From Actinomycetes bacterium (lineage in GTDB: Bacteria; Actinomycetota; Coriobacteriia; Coriobacteriales; Eggerthellaceae): 64,000 nt of DNA. This document shows positions 17,403-25,987 of the stretch, piece after piece. The DNA lies in NCBI GenBank assembly GCA_023394615.1, contig JAEXAI010000002.1:1-64000 (forward strand), read 5' to 3'. Every line of letters starts with the position of its first letter. Within the stretch, counting starts at the first letter, position 1. Below the pieces are notes generated by a model. The model was not told the origin of the DNA and did not search any database. It was given only the letters and a program-made list of their open reading frames with translations. Both the position numbers and the translations under genes were made by a program.

Positions 17403-18443
17403 GTGCTGAGATTCGAAAGCGATTATATGGAAGGTGCGCATCCGGCAATTCTGGAGCGTCTGCAGGAAACGAACTTCAATCAGACATCAGGATACGGAAG
17501 CGACGAGTATTGCGAGCACGCTCGCGAGCTCATACGTGCTGCCTGCGAGTGCGAGCTGGCTGATGTGCGCTTCTTGGTGGGTGGCACGCAGGCGAATGCG
17601 ACCGTGATCGATGCGCTGTTGGCTCCCTGGCAAGGTGTGATTTCAATAGATGAGGGGCATATTAGCGTGCACGAGGCGGGGGCTGTGGAAGCAAGCGGGC
17701 ACAAAGTGCTGTGCGTGTCGGGCCAAAGCGGCAAGTTGTCAGCTGATACCGTGCGTGAATTCTGCCAAGCATTTTTCGCGGATGCGAACCACGAACACGA
17801 AGTAGAACCGGGCGCGGTGTATATCTCGCATCCAAGCGAGTATGGCACGCTGTATACCGAAGCTGAACTGCGCGATCTTCGGAGAGTGTGCGACGAGTTC
17901 CGTTTGCGCCTGTTTCTGGATGGTGCGCGTCTAGGCTACGGGTTGGCTGCTTTGGATACTGATGTGACGTTGCCGGTTATCGCTCGCACATGCGACGCAT
18001 TCACCATCGGCGGCACGAAAGTGGGCGCGCTTTTCGGGGAGGCGGTTGTTTTTCCCGATCCGTCTGCCGTATCGCATTTTCTGACGCAGACAAAGCGCCA
18101 TGGAGGTCTTTTAGCGAAAGGGCGTCTGTTGGGAATACAGTTCGAGGTGTTGTTCACTGATGGTCGGTATATGGAAATCTCTCGTCATGCGATAGAGGCC
18201 GCTCTGCGCGTGCGCGATGCAGTGCGCCAAGCGGGTTTCGATCAGTACATCGATTCGCCGACCAATCAGCAGTTCATCGTGGTTGACCCCAAGCAGCGGG
18301 CGTGGTTGCAGGAAAGGGTGGCTTGTGGGTTCATGCTGGATTTGCCTGATGGGCGAAGTGTGTTGCGATTCGCGACCAGCTGGGCTACGCGCGATGCAGA
18401 CGTGGATGCATTGCTCGATACGATCGCGAAGATCCCCCGATAA
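17403..18443 (+). CDS. Threonine aldolase family PLP enzyme
   Basis: A 346-residue fold-type I PLP enzyme of the beta-eliminating lyase group (low-specificity threonine aldolase type, cleaving threonine to glycine and acetaldehyde). It begins VLRFESDYMEGAHPAIL, the family's usual N-terminus, and shows NQTSGYGSDEYC, FLVGGTQAN, FLDGARLGYGL and the Schiff-base lysine region FTIGGTKVGALFGE. GTG 17403 is chosen because AGGGAG at 17391-17396 fits it and the family starts there; ATG 17370 would add 11 atypical residues. Exact substrate not certain. Confidence 0.9.
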   Translation: MLRFESDYMEGAHPAILERLQETNFNQTSGYGSDEYCEHARELIRAACECELADVRFLVGGTQANATVIDALLAPWQGVISIDEGHISVHEAGAVEASGHKVLCVSGQSGKLSADTVREFCQAFFADANHEHEVEPGAVYISHPSEYGTLYTEAELRDLRRVCDEFRLRLFLDGARLGYGLAALDTDVTLPVIARTCDAFTIGGTKVGALFGEAVVFPDPSAVSHFLTQTKRHGGLLAKGRLLGIQFEVLFTDGRYMEISRHAIEAALRVRDAVRQAGFDQYIDSPTNQQFIVVDPKQRAWLQERVACGFMLDLPDGRSVLRFATSWATRDADVDALLDTIAKIPR

Positions 18444-18491
18444 CCTGTATACTATAGGTTAAGATACCGACTTGGCAGGAGGCCGAGCCCG

Positions 18492-19376
18492 ATGAACGAA
18501 CAGTTTTCTATGACTGGAAAATTCGTTGAGACGCCGTATGGCCGTTTGTGGTATTGGCTGTCTCGACCTGGCCAGACTCTCGATGAGTATGGTAGCGAAA
18601 TGTCCGCAAACCACGAGAGGGGCGCTACAAGCGCGCCAGCGCTTGTTTTCCTTCATGGGCTGACGGCGGACCATCGGCTGTTTCGATTCCAGTATCCAAG
18701 ATTCGCAGACGACTATGTGGTTTTGGGCTGGGACGCACCAGGACATGGGCTTTCAAGACCGTATAGCAGTATGGCGTATGCTGATGCTGCTGCGGGTTTG
18801 AAACAGATCATCGATACGGAGGGGTTCGGTCGCGTAGTTTTGATAGGCCAGTCGATGGGCGGCTTCCAAGCGCAGGAATTCATCGATCGTTATCCGGATG
18901 TCGTCGCGGGCTTTTTCGGTATCGACACGTGTCCGTATGGGAGCGAGTACTACTCGAATTCGGATTTGTTCTGGTTGCGTCAGATGGGCTGGATGACGCG
19001 CTGCTATCCCGAAGACTTGTTGAAGCGTGAGTTGGCGAAGGCCTGCGCGAAAACCGAAGCAGCCTCCAAAAACATGGAGCGCATGTTGCGCCGATATGGA
19101 AAAGACGAGCTGTGCCGTTTGATTGGATCGGGATACCGCGAGTTCGTCATATCCCACCGAAACATCCAGATGTCATGTCCGGCAACCATCGTGTGCGGCG
19201 CGCAAGACAAGCTGGGCAAGGTGCTCGCGTATTGCGAAGCGTGGCATGAAAAGGAAGGCATTCCTTATCATGTTGTGGAAGGCGCAGCGCACAATGCCAA
19301 CGATGATGCCCCAGATGCGCTAAACGCGCTGCTGGCCGATTTCATAGCGAAGACGCACCAGAAGAGCGGGCTGTAA
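18492..19376 (+). CDS. Alpha/beta hydrolase
   Basis: A 294-residue single-domain hydrolase. It has the oxyanion motif FLHGLTADH, the nucleophile elbow IGQSMGGF, WDAPGHGLS typical of the fold, and a C-terminal histidine in EGAAHNAND; an acid is likely near CGAQDKLG. No signal peptide. AGGAGG at 18477-18482 precedes ATG 18492. A possible -10 (TATACT, about 18448) lies in the short gap after the aldolase. Substrate unknown. Confidence 0.88.
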   Translation: MNEQFSMTGKFVETPYGRLWYWLSRPGQTLDEYGSEMSANHERGATSAPALVFLHGLTADHRLFRFQYPRFADDYVVLGWDAPGHGLSRPYSSMAYADAAAGLKQIIDTEGFGRVVLIGQSMGGFQAQEFIDRYPDVVAGFFGIDTCPYGSEYYSNSDLFWLRQMGWMTRCYPEDLLKRELAKACAKTEAASKNMERMLRRYGKDELCRLIGSGYREFVISHRNIQMSCPATIVCGAQDKLGKVLAYCEAWHEKEGIPYHVVEGAAHNANDDAPDALNALLADFIAKTHQKSGL

Positions 19377-19558
19377 AATCTCAGCTAAGGAGAGCTATCA
19401 GCGCATCTTTCGGTGTCCGTTGCGAAAAACATTTCCATAAACAAACGTTTGAACTGCATAAATAAAAGATAACCCTCAGGGGTAATAGCTATTTGCGCGC
19501 TCGGTGCATATGGTGGGCCCAAGGTTTGATTCTCTAAATCACAAGGAAAGGGGGAGAG

Positions 19559-20224
19559 ATGACCGAAGAAAAGAACGAGGGGCCACGGATCGACCAGACA
19601 AACGAGTCGACCGCTGCATCGCAGGCGAACGAGCATAATGCCGAATCCGAAACTGATGCAAACGTTCGCCCGTCCGGCAAAAGGAAGCGTGGATGGATGG
19701 TTTTTGGCATTGTCGTGGGGGTGTTGTTGATTGCGTTTGCTGCATTCTGGGTATGGCATGAGCAGCCGAGCTTCTGCAACGCCATCTGCCACAGTCCAAT
19801 GGATAACTACGTCGAAACGTATTATTCCGAAGATCCAGGCATGATGGCGTCGGTACATGAGAATGCGGGCGTGAATTGCCTTGGGTGCCATAATCCCGAA
19901 ATGACCGAGCAGGTCAGCGAAGTGTGCGCGTGGGTGGCTGACGATTATCCGCTCTACGAGAACGGTAACTTGGCCGACGAGAATGCGCAGAACATGGCAA
20001 GTGAGGAATTCTGCACGAATTCGGGTTGCCATAACATGAACGACGTGGTTGCCAACACGTGGGGCTTTGCGGGCAATGACGCAAAGTACAACCCGCATAG
20101 CAGCCATCAGGATGGCTCTATCCAATGCGGTGACTGCCATAAGTCACACACCACATCGACGCTGTATTGCGCAAAATGCCACAGCTTGAATCTTCCCGAA
20201 GGATGGGAGGCCACCAGTGAGTAA
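19559..20224 (+). CDS. Membrane-anchored pentahaem cytochrome c (NapC/NirT/NrfH-like)
   Basis: A 221-residue protein with a polar N-terminus, one membrane helix (about 45-66) and an exported haem domain. Five haem sites are visible: Cys73-Cys77-His78 (CX3CH, FCNAICH), Cys107-Cys110-His111, Cys152-Cys157-His158 (CX4CH, CTNSGCH), Cys190-Cys193-His194 and Cys204-Cys207-His208. Two have non-standard spacing. The role expected from the family is to take electrons from menaquinol and pass them to an exported reductase; here that is the flavoprotein whose gene overlaps its 3' end by 8 bp. GGAAAGGGGGAGAG precedes ATG 19559. In the 182-bp upstream gap there is a palindrome CAAACGTTTG (19442-19451) and an AGGGGTA element, possible regulator sites. 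Confidence 0.9.
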   Translation: MTEEKNEGPRIDQTNESTAASQANEHNAESETDANVRPSGKRKRGWMVFGIVVGVLLIAFAAFWVWHEQPSFCNAICHSPMDNYVETYYSEDPGMMASVHENAGVNCLGCHNPEMTEQVSEVCAWVADDYPLYENGNLADENAQNMASEEFCTNSGCHNMNDVVANTWGFAGNDAKYNPHSSHQDGSIQCGDCHKSHTTSTLYCAKCHSLNLPEGWEATSE

Positions 20225-21932
20225 CGAATTCTCTCGCCGCAACTTTTTGAAGGGCGCTGGCCTGACCGCGATTGGCGCGGTTGCAGCTGGAACGCTTGCG
20301 GGTTGTGGAAACGGTTATACGGTAACCGAACCTATTAAAGACGCGCGGACGCAGGCCAAGGGAAAACCCGATTGGCTCGGGACTGCTCCGGCAGTCGCTG
20401 AATCTGCCATCACAGAAACGCTGAACTATGAAGTGGTAGTAGTGGGCTGTCGCACAGGCGGTCTGCCGGCTGTCATCTCTGCTGCAGAAAACGGTGCGAA
20501 AGTGCTGGGTGTAGATCAGGCAAGCGCCGTTGCTGCACCGCGCGAGGATATCGGTGCAATCGATTCGAAGCTGCAGCTAGAAGGCATCCAGAAGTATCCG
20601 GAAATGGCCATCGACAAGAAAGAGGCCATGGAAGACATCGTGCGCTACGCCAACGGCCTGTGCAATTATGACCTGATTAATTTGTGGTGCGATCAATCCG
20701 GTGCTCTGGTGGATTGGCTGACCGACATCATCACCCGCAACGGAAAATGGTATATGTCGTGGGAAGGTAGCATCGGCACGCAGAATTCCGGTGCGCGCGA
20801 CAAGGCATGGGCCACCGGCCATAGTCCGCATCTGGTGGACACGACTGACAAGCAGACCACGTTCGGGACCGAACTGCGCGATTATGCGTTGGAAAAAGGC
20901 GCGGAATTTCGTTGGAGTACCAGCCTGGTAAAATGCGAGCAGGATGCCGAGGGAAACATAACTGGCGTTATCTGCCGCGATGACAACGACAAGCACTACA
21001 TCCGCATCAACGCCAGCAAAGGCGTGATCCTCTCTACCGGCGGCTATGCAGCCAATACGCAGATGCTTGAAGACCGGCAGCCGTGGAACCAGCAAAACCG
21101 TGTGAACGTGCCTGTGGGCGGCGGAAACTCCGGCGACGGCATCAAGGCCGCACTGTGGTGCGGTGCGCATATGGATCCGGTGGGTGCGGCTTGCATGTTC
21201 AATCGTGCATGCGTCAAACCCGACGAGTACGCCGGTGCTGATGTGAACGGCGCTTGGTTCTGGTTCGGCGAGCAGCCGTTCCTGAAAATCAATCTGAAGG
21301 GCAAGCGTTTCTGCAATGAATCCGGCCCCTACGACTATATGATCCATTCGGCGAACCTGCAGCCCCATCATACTTACGTCGATATCTGGGATTCCAACTA
21401 TTTCGCCGACGTGGAGCAGATGAACGAGGTGGGTTGTTGCCGTCTGTATCCTTTCGACAACGGTGCTGCCATGAACATGCCGATATCTGCCATGCCCGCC
21501 ATGTTGCAGAAACTGCAGGACAACGGCTACATCCAGCAGGCCGATACCATGGAGGAGCTGGCGGCAAAGCTGAACCTTCCCGTCGAGCAGACCGTAGCCA
21601 CATGGAAGCAGTACAACGGCTATGCTGCAGCGGGCAAGGATCCTGATTACAACAAGGAACCCTACCGGCTGATTGCTTTGGATAAGCCGCCGTATTTCGG
21701 TGTGCGCACCGGCGCGTGGTATCTAGCCTCGCTTGATGGCGTGCAGATTGATACGAACATGCATCCCATCGATGATGAGGGCGAACCCATCAAGGGCCTG
21801 TATCTTACGGGCAATGATTCGGGCGGCATATTCGCCATCAGCTACCCGAACCTGTTCACTGGCTTAGCGTGCGGTCGTACGATGTTGTTCGGACGTCGCG
21901 CGGGCATGTTGGCTGCCACGGGGCAGGCCTAA
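20217..21932 (+). CDS. Tat-exported FAD-dependent reductase (fumarate reductase-like flavoprotein)
   Basis: A 571-residue flavoprotein. It starts with a Tat signal (SRRNFLKGAG) and a lipobox-like LAGC around residue 29. The FAD-binding segment is YEVVVVGCRTGGLPAVISA; later come VPVGGGNSGDGIKAAL, GKRFCNESGPYDYM and the C-terminal GLYLTGNDSGGIFAISYPN, as in the flavocytochrome c / urocanate reductase / fumarate reductase family. It probably reduces an organic acceptor outside the membrane with electrons from the co-encoded cytochrome. The acceptor cannot be read from sequence. The start is GTG 20217 within the cytochrome gene. A LuxR-type regulator follows. Confidence 0.92.
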   Translation: MSNEFSRRNFLKGAGLTAIGAVAAGTLAGCGNGYTVTEPIKDARTQAKGKPDWLGTAPAVAESAITETLNYEVVVVGCRTGGLPAVISAAENGAKVLGVDQASAVAAPREDIGAIDSKLQLEGIQKYPEMAIDKKEAMEDIVRYANGLCNYDLINLWCDQSGALVDWLTDIITRNGKWYMSWEGSIGTQNSGARDKAWATGHSPHLVDTTDKQTTFGTELRDYALEKGAEFRWSTSLVKCEQDAEGNITGVICRDDNDKHYIRINASKGVILSTGGYAANTQMLEDRQPWNQQNRVNVPVGGGNSGDGIKAALWCGAHMDPVGAACMFNRACVKPDEYAGADVNGAWFWFGEQPFLKINLKGKRFCNESGPYDYMIHSANLQPHHTYVDIWDSNYFADVEQMNEVGCCRLYPFDNGAAMNMPISAMPAMLQKLQDNGYIQQADTMEELAAKLNLPVEQTVATWKQYNGYAAAGKDPDYNKEPYRLIALDKPPYFGVRTGAWYLASLDGVQIDTNMHPIDDEGEPIKGLYLTGNDSGGIFAISYPNLFTGLACGRTMLFGRRAGMLAATGQA

Positions 21933-21973
21933 AACTCTGCATTATTGAGACAATCCTCTTTTCCTTTCTCCCA

Positions 21974-22004
21974 GCAACGCCCGGACAAAGTGTTCGGGCG
22001 TTGC
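21974..22004 (+). promoter_or_regulatory. Stem-loop between the flavoprotein and its regulator
   Basis: GCAACGCCCG (21974-21983) and CGGGCGTTGC (21995-22004), 11-nt loop. No T run follows on either strand, so it could be a Rho-type end structure or an operator; it lies just before the regulator's promoter. Confidence 0.6.
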
Positions 22005-22017
22005 GAACGGTGGATGG

Positions 22018-22030
22018 TACAATACGAACA
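22018..22030 (+). promoter_or_regulatory. -10 box suggesting a leaderless regulator mRNA
   Basis: TACAAT at 22018-22023 ends 6 nt before ATG 22030, so transcription would start at or beside the start codon. No ribosome-binding sequence precedes this ATG. Both facts fit a leaderless transcript, common in actinobacteria. No clear -35 is visible. Confidence 0.45.
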
Positions 22031-23445
22031 TGACTGAGGAAACACAAGGATATGAACGCGGATTTTGGGCCGTCGTTGCGGCTCTGACTGCTATTTTGCT
22101 CACGACATCGCTCATGAACTTGGTCGTGTTTCCGCAGTTTGATTCCATTAACACATACGCGCGCGATATATCGGTGTACGCTAATGCCGCAGCTTTGTTG
22201 GTATTGGGGATGCTCGCAACCTTTCGGCCGCATTTTTTGCGTACGAACACGTATTTCATTGCAACAGCACTGTGCGCTGGGACGGGGGCTGTGCTTCTCC
22301 CGCTTGCTTTAGCACTAGGATCTAGTGCGCTTCTGGTCGTTTCATCCAGTTTGGTTGCTATTGGGCGCGCTCTCATTACGGTGCTTGTGGGGCTTTCTGC
22401 GTTGCGGCTGAGTTCGAAGCGCGCATCTGGCTGCGTGGTGCTTTCCTTTCTTATCTCATCAGCATGCAAAGTCATCGCATGGCTCGTTCCCATCTGGGCG
22501 GGCTTGGTGCTTTTCTTGGTCTTGCCCTTTGTGAGCCTCGCGCTCGCATGGAAGCTTGCCAAACCGTATTTGGTCACAGCGTCGCAGTCTGAAGCGCCGG
22601 CAAGTTTGGCCATCACGCATCCGTCGTCGTTTCTGCCCCTTGCAAGCCAGGTGTTCGTCTGCTTGTTTTTGTTCCATGTGACCTTTGGCTTCTCGCTGAG
22701 ATACGGCGAAGCCGGTGGTGTGCCCGTTTCAGACTTTATGGTAATCGTGCCGATCGCTGTTGTGGCAATTTATGTGCTGGCGGGAAAAAAGATGATTCCG
22801 AGCGATCTGCTCACCGAGCTGTCGGTGGTATTGGTAGTGGCGGGGTTCCTGCTTGTCGTGACTGATTTTTCGTTGTTGTCTGACGCGAGCAATGTACTGC
22901 TTTCCTCTGGAAGCACCCTGTTCGAAATCGTTGCCTGGGTCGTGCTGGTTGCAATAGGGTCTAAAAACCATGCGGGTGCGCTCGCTGTTTTTGCATGGGG
23001 CCGCGGGGTTTCCACTCTGGGTACGCCTGCGGGTGCTGCGTTGGGCGTGTGGTGCAATGGCTTGTTCGCAGCCGACCCGGTAATGCTCGCAGTGGTTGCG
23101 GACTGTTTGATCGTGCTGTTTGTGGGTTATGCGCTGATAGGACTGAAGCATTTCAGCTTCAAAGATGTCATCGAGGGCGTGGAGCCCGTATCGTATGCGC
23201 GTGCAACAAATCCCGAAGAAGAGTTCGAAGAGCGTTGTTCGGATATTTCCCAAAAGTATGGACTGACGCCACGTGAGCTCGAGGTATTCAAGTTGCTTGC
23301 CCGCGGACACGATCGCGAATATATCGAAAAGACGCTCGTCGTGTCGCGCAACACCGTGAAGGTGCATGTGAAGCATGTGTATGCGAAACTGGGGATACAC
23401 TCACATGTGGAGCTTATCGCGCTGGTGCAGGAAAAAGCACATTAG
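22030..23445 (+). CDS. LuxR-family regulator with multi-spanning membrane domain
   Basis: A 471-residue protein: roughly residues 1-380 form 10-12 hydrophobic helices (transporter-like), and residues about 405-468 are a LuxR/NarL helix-turn-helix (YGLTPRELEVFKLLARG, VSRNTVKVHVKHVYAKLGI). This architecture is typical of Eggerthellaceae. It presumably senses a ligand at the membrane and controls the adjacent cytochrome-flavoprotein pair; that pairing is inferred from position. No phosphorylatable receiver domain is present. Confidence 0.92.
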   Translation: MTEETQGYERGFWAVVAALTAILLTTSLMNLVVFPQFDSINTYARDISVYANAAALLVLGMLATFRPHFLRTNTYFIATALCAGTGAVLLPLALALGSSALLVVSSSLVAIGRALITVLVGLSALRLSSKRASGCVVLSFLISSACKVIAWLVPIWAGLVLFLVLPFVSLALAWKLAKPYLVTASQSEAPASLAITHPSSFLPLASQVFVCLFLFHVTFGFSLRYGEAGGVPVSDFMVIVPIAVVAIYVLAGKKMIPSDLLTELSVVLVVAGFLLVVTDFSLLSDASNVLLSSGSTLFEIVAWVVLVAIGSKNHAGALAVFAWGRGVSTLGTPAGAALGVWCNGLFAADPVMLAVVADCLIVLFVGYALIGLKHFSFKDVIEGVEPVSYARATNPEEEFEERCSDISQKYGLTPRELEVFKLLARGHDREYIEKTLVVSRNTVKVHVKHVYAKLGIHSHVELIALVQEKAH

Positions 23446-23504
23446 GCAAGCATCGGGTATTCGGGCGTGCGTGCAGGCATGCTTGGCGCAAGACTTAGAT
23501 GCGC

Positions 23505-23565
23505 ATGCGCCATTGATAGGTGTGGGAGCCTCGGGGTGAAACCCCCGCACCTATCAATGGCGCAT
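23505..23565. repeat. 61-bp palindrome with perfect 18-bp arms
   Basis: ATGCGCCATTGATAGGTG (23505-23522) and its exact inverse (23548-23565), with an inner hairpin CGGGG-TGAAA-CCCCG. It lies in the 205-bp gap between two convergent genes. It lacks a T run, so it is either a bidirectional structure-dependent end or a small palindromic repeat element. The rest of the gap shows nothing coding. Confidence 0.8.
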
Positions 23566-23650
23566 AGCGCAGATTGAATACAATAATACTCAATACTGGA
23601 AAAAGCAACTCTATTTTTTTGAGAATAGACAGAAATTATCGGCAAGTGTC

Positions 23651-24343
23651 TTAAAAGCCTCTGATATGCGTATTTGGGAGAATTTCCCTTAACTCGGGTA
23701 GCAAATCTTCCATTTTTTTTCGGGGAAACGCATGCAGCGCACCTGAGCCTGCCATGACGGTTTGCGAGTCCGTGAATTCTTGCAGGTACCATGCAGGCGC
23801 ATCTTGTATCCAGCGTGCGGTGCGCACAAGCGACATCTCGTCATGCAGCTCAGCCACTACGGTTGTGCGAAACTCGCAGGGAACCTGCTTCTTGAGCAAA
23901 AACTCAATGCTGCGATTCACGTTTGCTACATTGAAATCGGGAATGCCGACGGTGCGCGCGTAGGAGTCTGGAGAGTTTTTTACATCCATGGCCACATAGT
24001 CTAACAGCCCGGCTGAAACCAAGTCGCGCAACGCATCGGGATAACTCCCGTTTGTGTCCAGCTTTACCGCGAATCCCATGTCATGGATGCGTTGGCAGAA
24101 AGAGCCGATGTCTGCTTGCATCAGCGGTTCACCGCCTGTGATGCACACGCCATCCAGCAACCCATGACGCGTTTCTAGAAATGCGAAGAAGTCTTCTGGC
24201 GGGTAGGTGGGATATGGGCCACTCACCAGCTCGCGATTATGGCAGAACGGGCAGCGAAAATCACAGCCCGGTGTGAAAACGGTTGCGGCTGTTTTGTTGG
24301 GGAAATCCAGCAAGGTCAGTTTTTGCAGCCCGGATAATTTCAT
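23651..24343 (-). CDS. nrdG: Anaerobic RNR activating protein (NrdG, second system)
   Basis: A 230-residue radical SAM activase of the longer NrdG type. It has Cys27, Cys31 and Cys34 in GCDFRCPFCHN and the motif CITGGEPLMQ, and begins KLSGLQKLTLLDFPNKTAAT, characteristic of this subtype. It clearly differs from the 180-residue NrdG at 8238. Its start overlaps the diguanylate cyclase stop by 4 bp (ATGA). Presumed partner is the NrdD at 25988, which is divergent from this two-gene unit. Confidence 0.92.
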   Translation of the reverse strand: MKLSGLQKLTLLDFPNKTAATVFTPGCDFRCPFCHNRELVSGPYPTYPPEDFFAFLETRHGLLDGVCITGGEPLMQADIGSFCQRIHDMGFAVKLDTNGSYPDALRDLVSAGLLDYVAMDVKNSPDSYARTVGIPDFNVANVNRSIEFLLKKQVPCEFRTTVVAELHDEMSLVRTARWIQDAPAWYLQEFTDSQTVMAGSGALHAFPRKKMEDLLPELREILPNTHIRGF

Positions 24344-25695
24344 AACGTGCCCTTTTCTCGGTAAAAACTCGATGAGCTACGGCCTTGTTCTTTGCTGTGA
24401 TACAGCGCCCGATCAGCGTTTTTGTAGAGTTCTTCGAAGGTCGTGCCGTTTTCTGGGGCAAGCGCCACGCCGATACAACATGACCAGCTGACACTCTTTT
24501 CGCCAGTGCCTTCCACGCCTTGAAGCTCCTGCTGGAATCGTGCAACCCTCAAATCGGCGGTTTTCTGTGCATCGTCGCACGGCAGGAAGACCAAAAACTC
24601 GTCGCCGCCCAGACGGCATACTACGTCGTCGTATCTGCAGAGGTTTTTCAGCATGTGACTGATTTCGAGGAGCAGCGCATCTCCCGCCTGATGTCCTAAA
24701 ACGTCGTTGACAATTTTGAAGTAGTCCAAATCAAGGATTATGAAGACGCCTTGAGGGCGTGCGCTGTCGTGTAGATACGCCGATATCCTTGCCTCAGCGC
24801 TCTTTCTGTTCAAGAGGCCGGTCAAAGAATCGGTTTCGGCGCGATGTCTCATCGAGACCCAGCGGTTCCAGACGTGTTTTGCAATGTAGCTCGCAATGAT
24901 TGCGAGCAGAACCGAAACCAGAATCGCTTCGAGGATCTTCTTGGCATCCAGCCATCCGTTGTTCGGATAGGCATCAATGCGCAATTGCATCTGCTGTATG
25001 TTGAAATAGGCTGAACGGTACTGGTGTGAGTCGTCGAATCCGCTATTAATGAGTTCCAAATCGTCGGAACCGTCTGAGACTTGTGATATGCGATAAGCGT
25101 AGCCATGCTGTTTTAGCTCTGAGTTCCCCGGGGTCTCCATCGCTTGAGGAAAATCGAGCGTTACCGACACTAAACCCCAATAGCGCTGGGACCCATCTTC
25201 CTGAGGAAGATAGACCGACAAGCGGCCCGAAACAGCCATTCCTTTTTGCACGAGCTCGTAGGGCCGGGTGAATACGATGCTGTCATCGCTTGTAGCCTCG
25301 AGCGCTTCCTCGTTGCTGGCATTTGCGCTGGAATACAGGTTCAGACCCAGCACCTGTTCGTTTCCCTGCAGGGGATATACCTGCGACACCACGCCGCCAG
25401 GAGCAATCAACACGTTGCGTATTTGAGGGTCGTGCACAATCAATGGACCGAGTGCAGACATATCGACGTCTTCGCCGTTGGCGCCCAGCACGATTGCCCG
25501 AAGCTCATAGGCTATATCAAGCTTGTCGGCCACGGCTGTGCCGATGGTGCGGGTCTCGTTTTCCAGCAGCACGTCGCACTGCTCGATGGCGGCATCATAG
25601 GTTGTTTTGGCAAACACGACAAGCCCCACCATACAGGCGAGCAGAATGCAGAAGAAAACGACTGGAGAGGGTTTTTCCAAATAACGATTTGCCAT
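24340..25695 (-). CDS. Membrane-bound diguanylate cyclase (GGDEF) with extracytoplasmic sensor
   Basis: A 451-residue protein: membrane helix about 10-32, a periplasmic-type sensor domain (CHASE/Cache-like, about 35-250), a second helix near 250-270, then a GGDEF domain with intact RLGGDEF (363-367) and DSLTGLLNRKS. It should make cyclic di-GMP. ATG 25695 (MANRYLEKPSP) is preferred over a codon at 25752 because AAGCGGG lies just before it and the hydrophobic helix follows soon after. It is translationally linked to the downstream nrdG, an unusual pairing of second-messenger and dNTP synthesis. Confidence 0.9.
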   Translation of the reverse strand: MANRYLEKPSPVVFFCILLACMVGLVVFAKTTYDAAIEQCDVLLENETRTIGTAVADKLDIAYELRAIVLGANGEDVDMSALGPLIVHDPQIRNVLIAPGGVVSQVYPLQGNEQVLGLNLYSSANASNEEALEATSDDSIVFTRPYELVQKGMAVSGRLSVYLPQEDGSQRYWGLVSVTLDFPQAMETPGNSELKQHGYAYRISQVSDGSDDLELINSGFDDSHQYRSAYFNIQQMQLRIDAYPNNGWLDAKKILEAILVSVLLAIIASYIAKHVWNRWVSMRHRAETDSLTGLLNRKSAEARISAYLHDSARPQGVFIILDLDYFKIVNDVLGHQAGDALLLEISHMLKNLCRYDDVVCRLGGDEFLVFLPCDDAQKTADLRVARFQQELQGVEGTGEKSVSWSCCIGVALAPENGTTFEELYKNADRALYHSKEQGRSSSSFYREKGTL

Positions 25696-25817
25696 TGCCC
25701 GCTTTCGCTGAAATCCGTGCTTTTTGCGCGGGCAAGGGCGCTGCCTGCGCATTTCTCATGCAGTATACCTTGTTTCTTCGGTGGTTTCACAGCTTATAAA
25801 CGGGTTTTCCACAGTCA

Positions 25818-25864
25818 CTACCACATATAGTGTTTATTATATAAAATACCCCAATATTAAGTGT
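25818..25864 (+). promoter_or_regulatory. Tandem NrdR boxes upstream of the second nrdD
   Basis: Two copies fit the NrdR consensus (about ACACWATATATWGTGT): 25818-25833 and 25849-25864, each about 12 of 16 matches and both ending in GTGT, starting exactly 31 bp apart. Position directly upstream of the -35 at 25871 suits repression by NrdR. The repressor gene is not in the window. Confidence 0.72.
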
Positions 25865-25870
25865 GCATGA

Positions 25871-25899
25871 TTGACTTATTGTATTGAGGTTGTTATGGT
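25871..25899 (+). promoter_or_regulatory. Candidate promoter of the second nrdD
   Basis: TTGACT (25871-25876), 17-bp spacer, TATGGT (25894-25899), giving a leader of about 80 nt before ATG 25988. An alternative -10 TATAAA (25840-25845) lies between the two NrdR boxes. Confidence 0.5.
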
Positions 25900-25987
25900 T
25901 TGAGATACGTTTTTAAGCCGGTGGCGCAGTTTTGTGCGCGTTTGCCGGACCTTCCGCTGAAATAAAGCTATCGATAGGAGCAGCCAC

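Noticed and set aside
19471..19486. A NarL-type 7-2-7 site before the cytochrome gene
   Set aside because: Only one heptamer (AGGGGTA) fits; the other arm does not, so it is too weak to list as a site.
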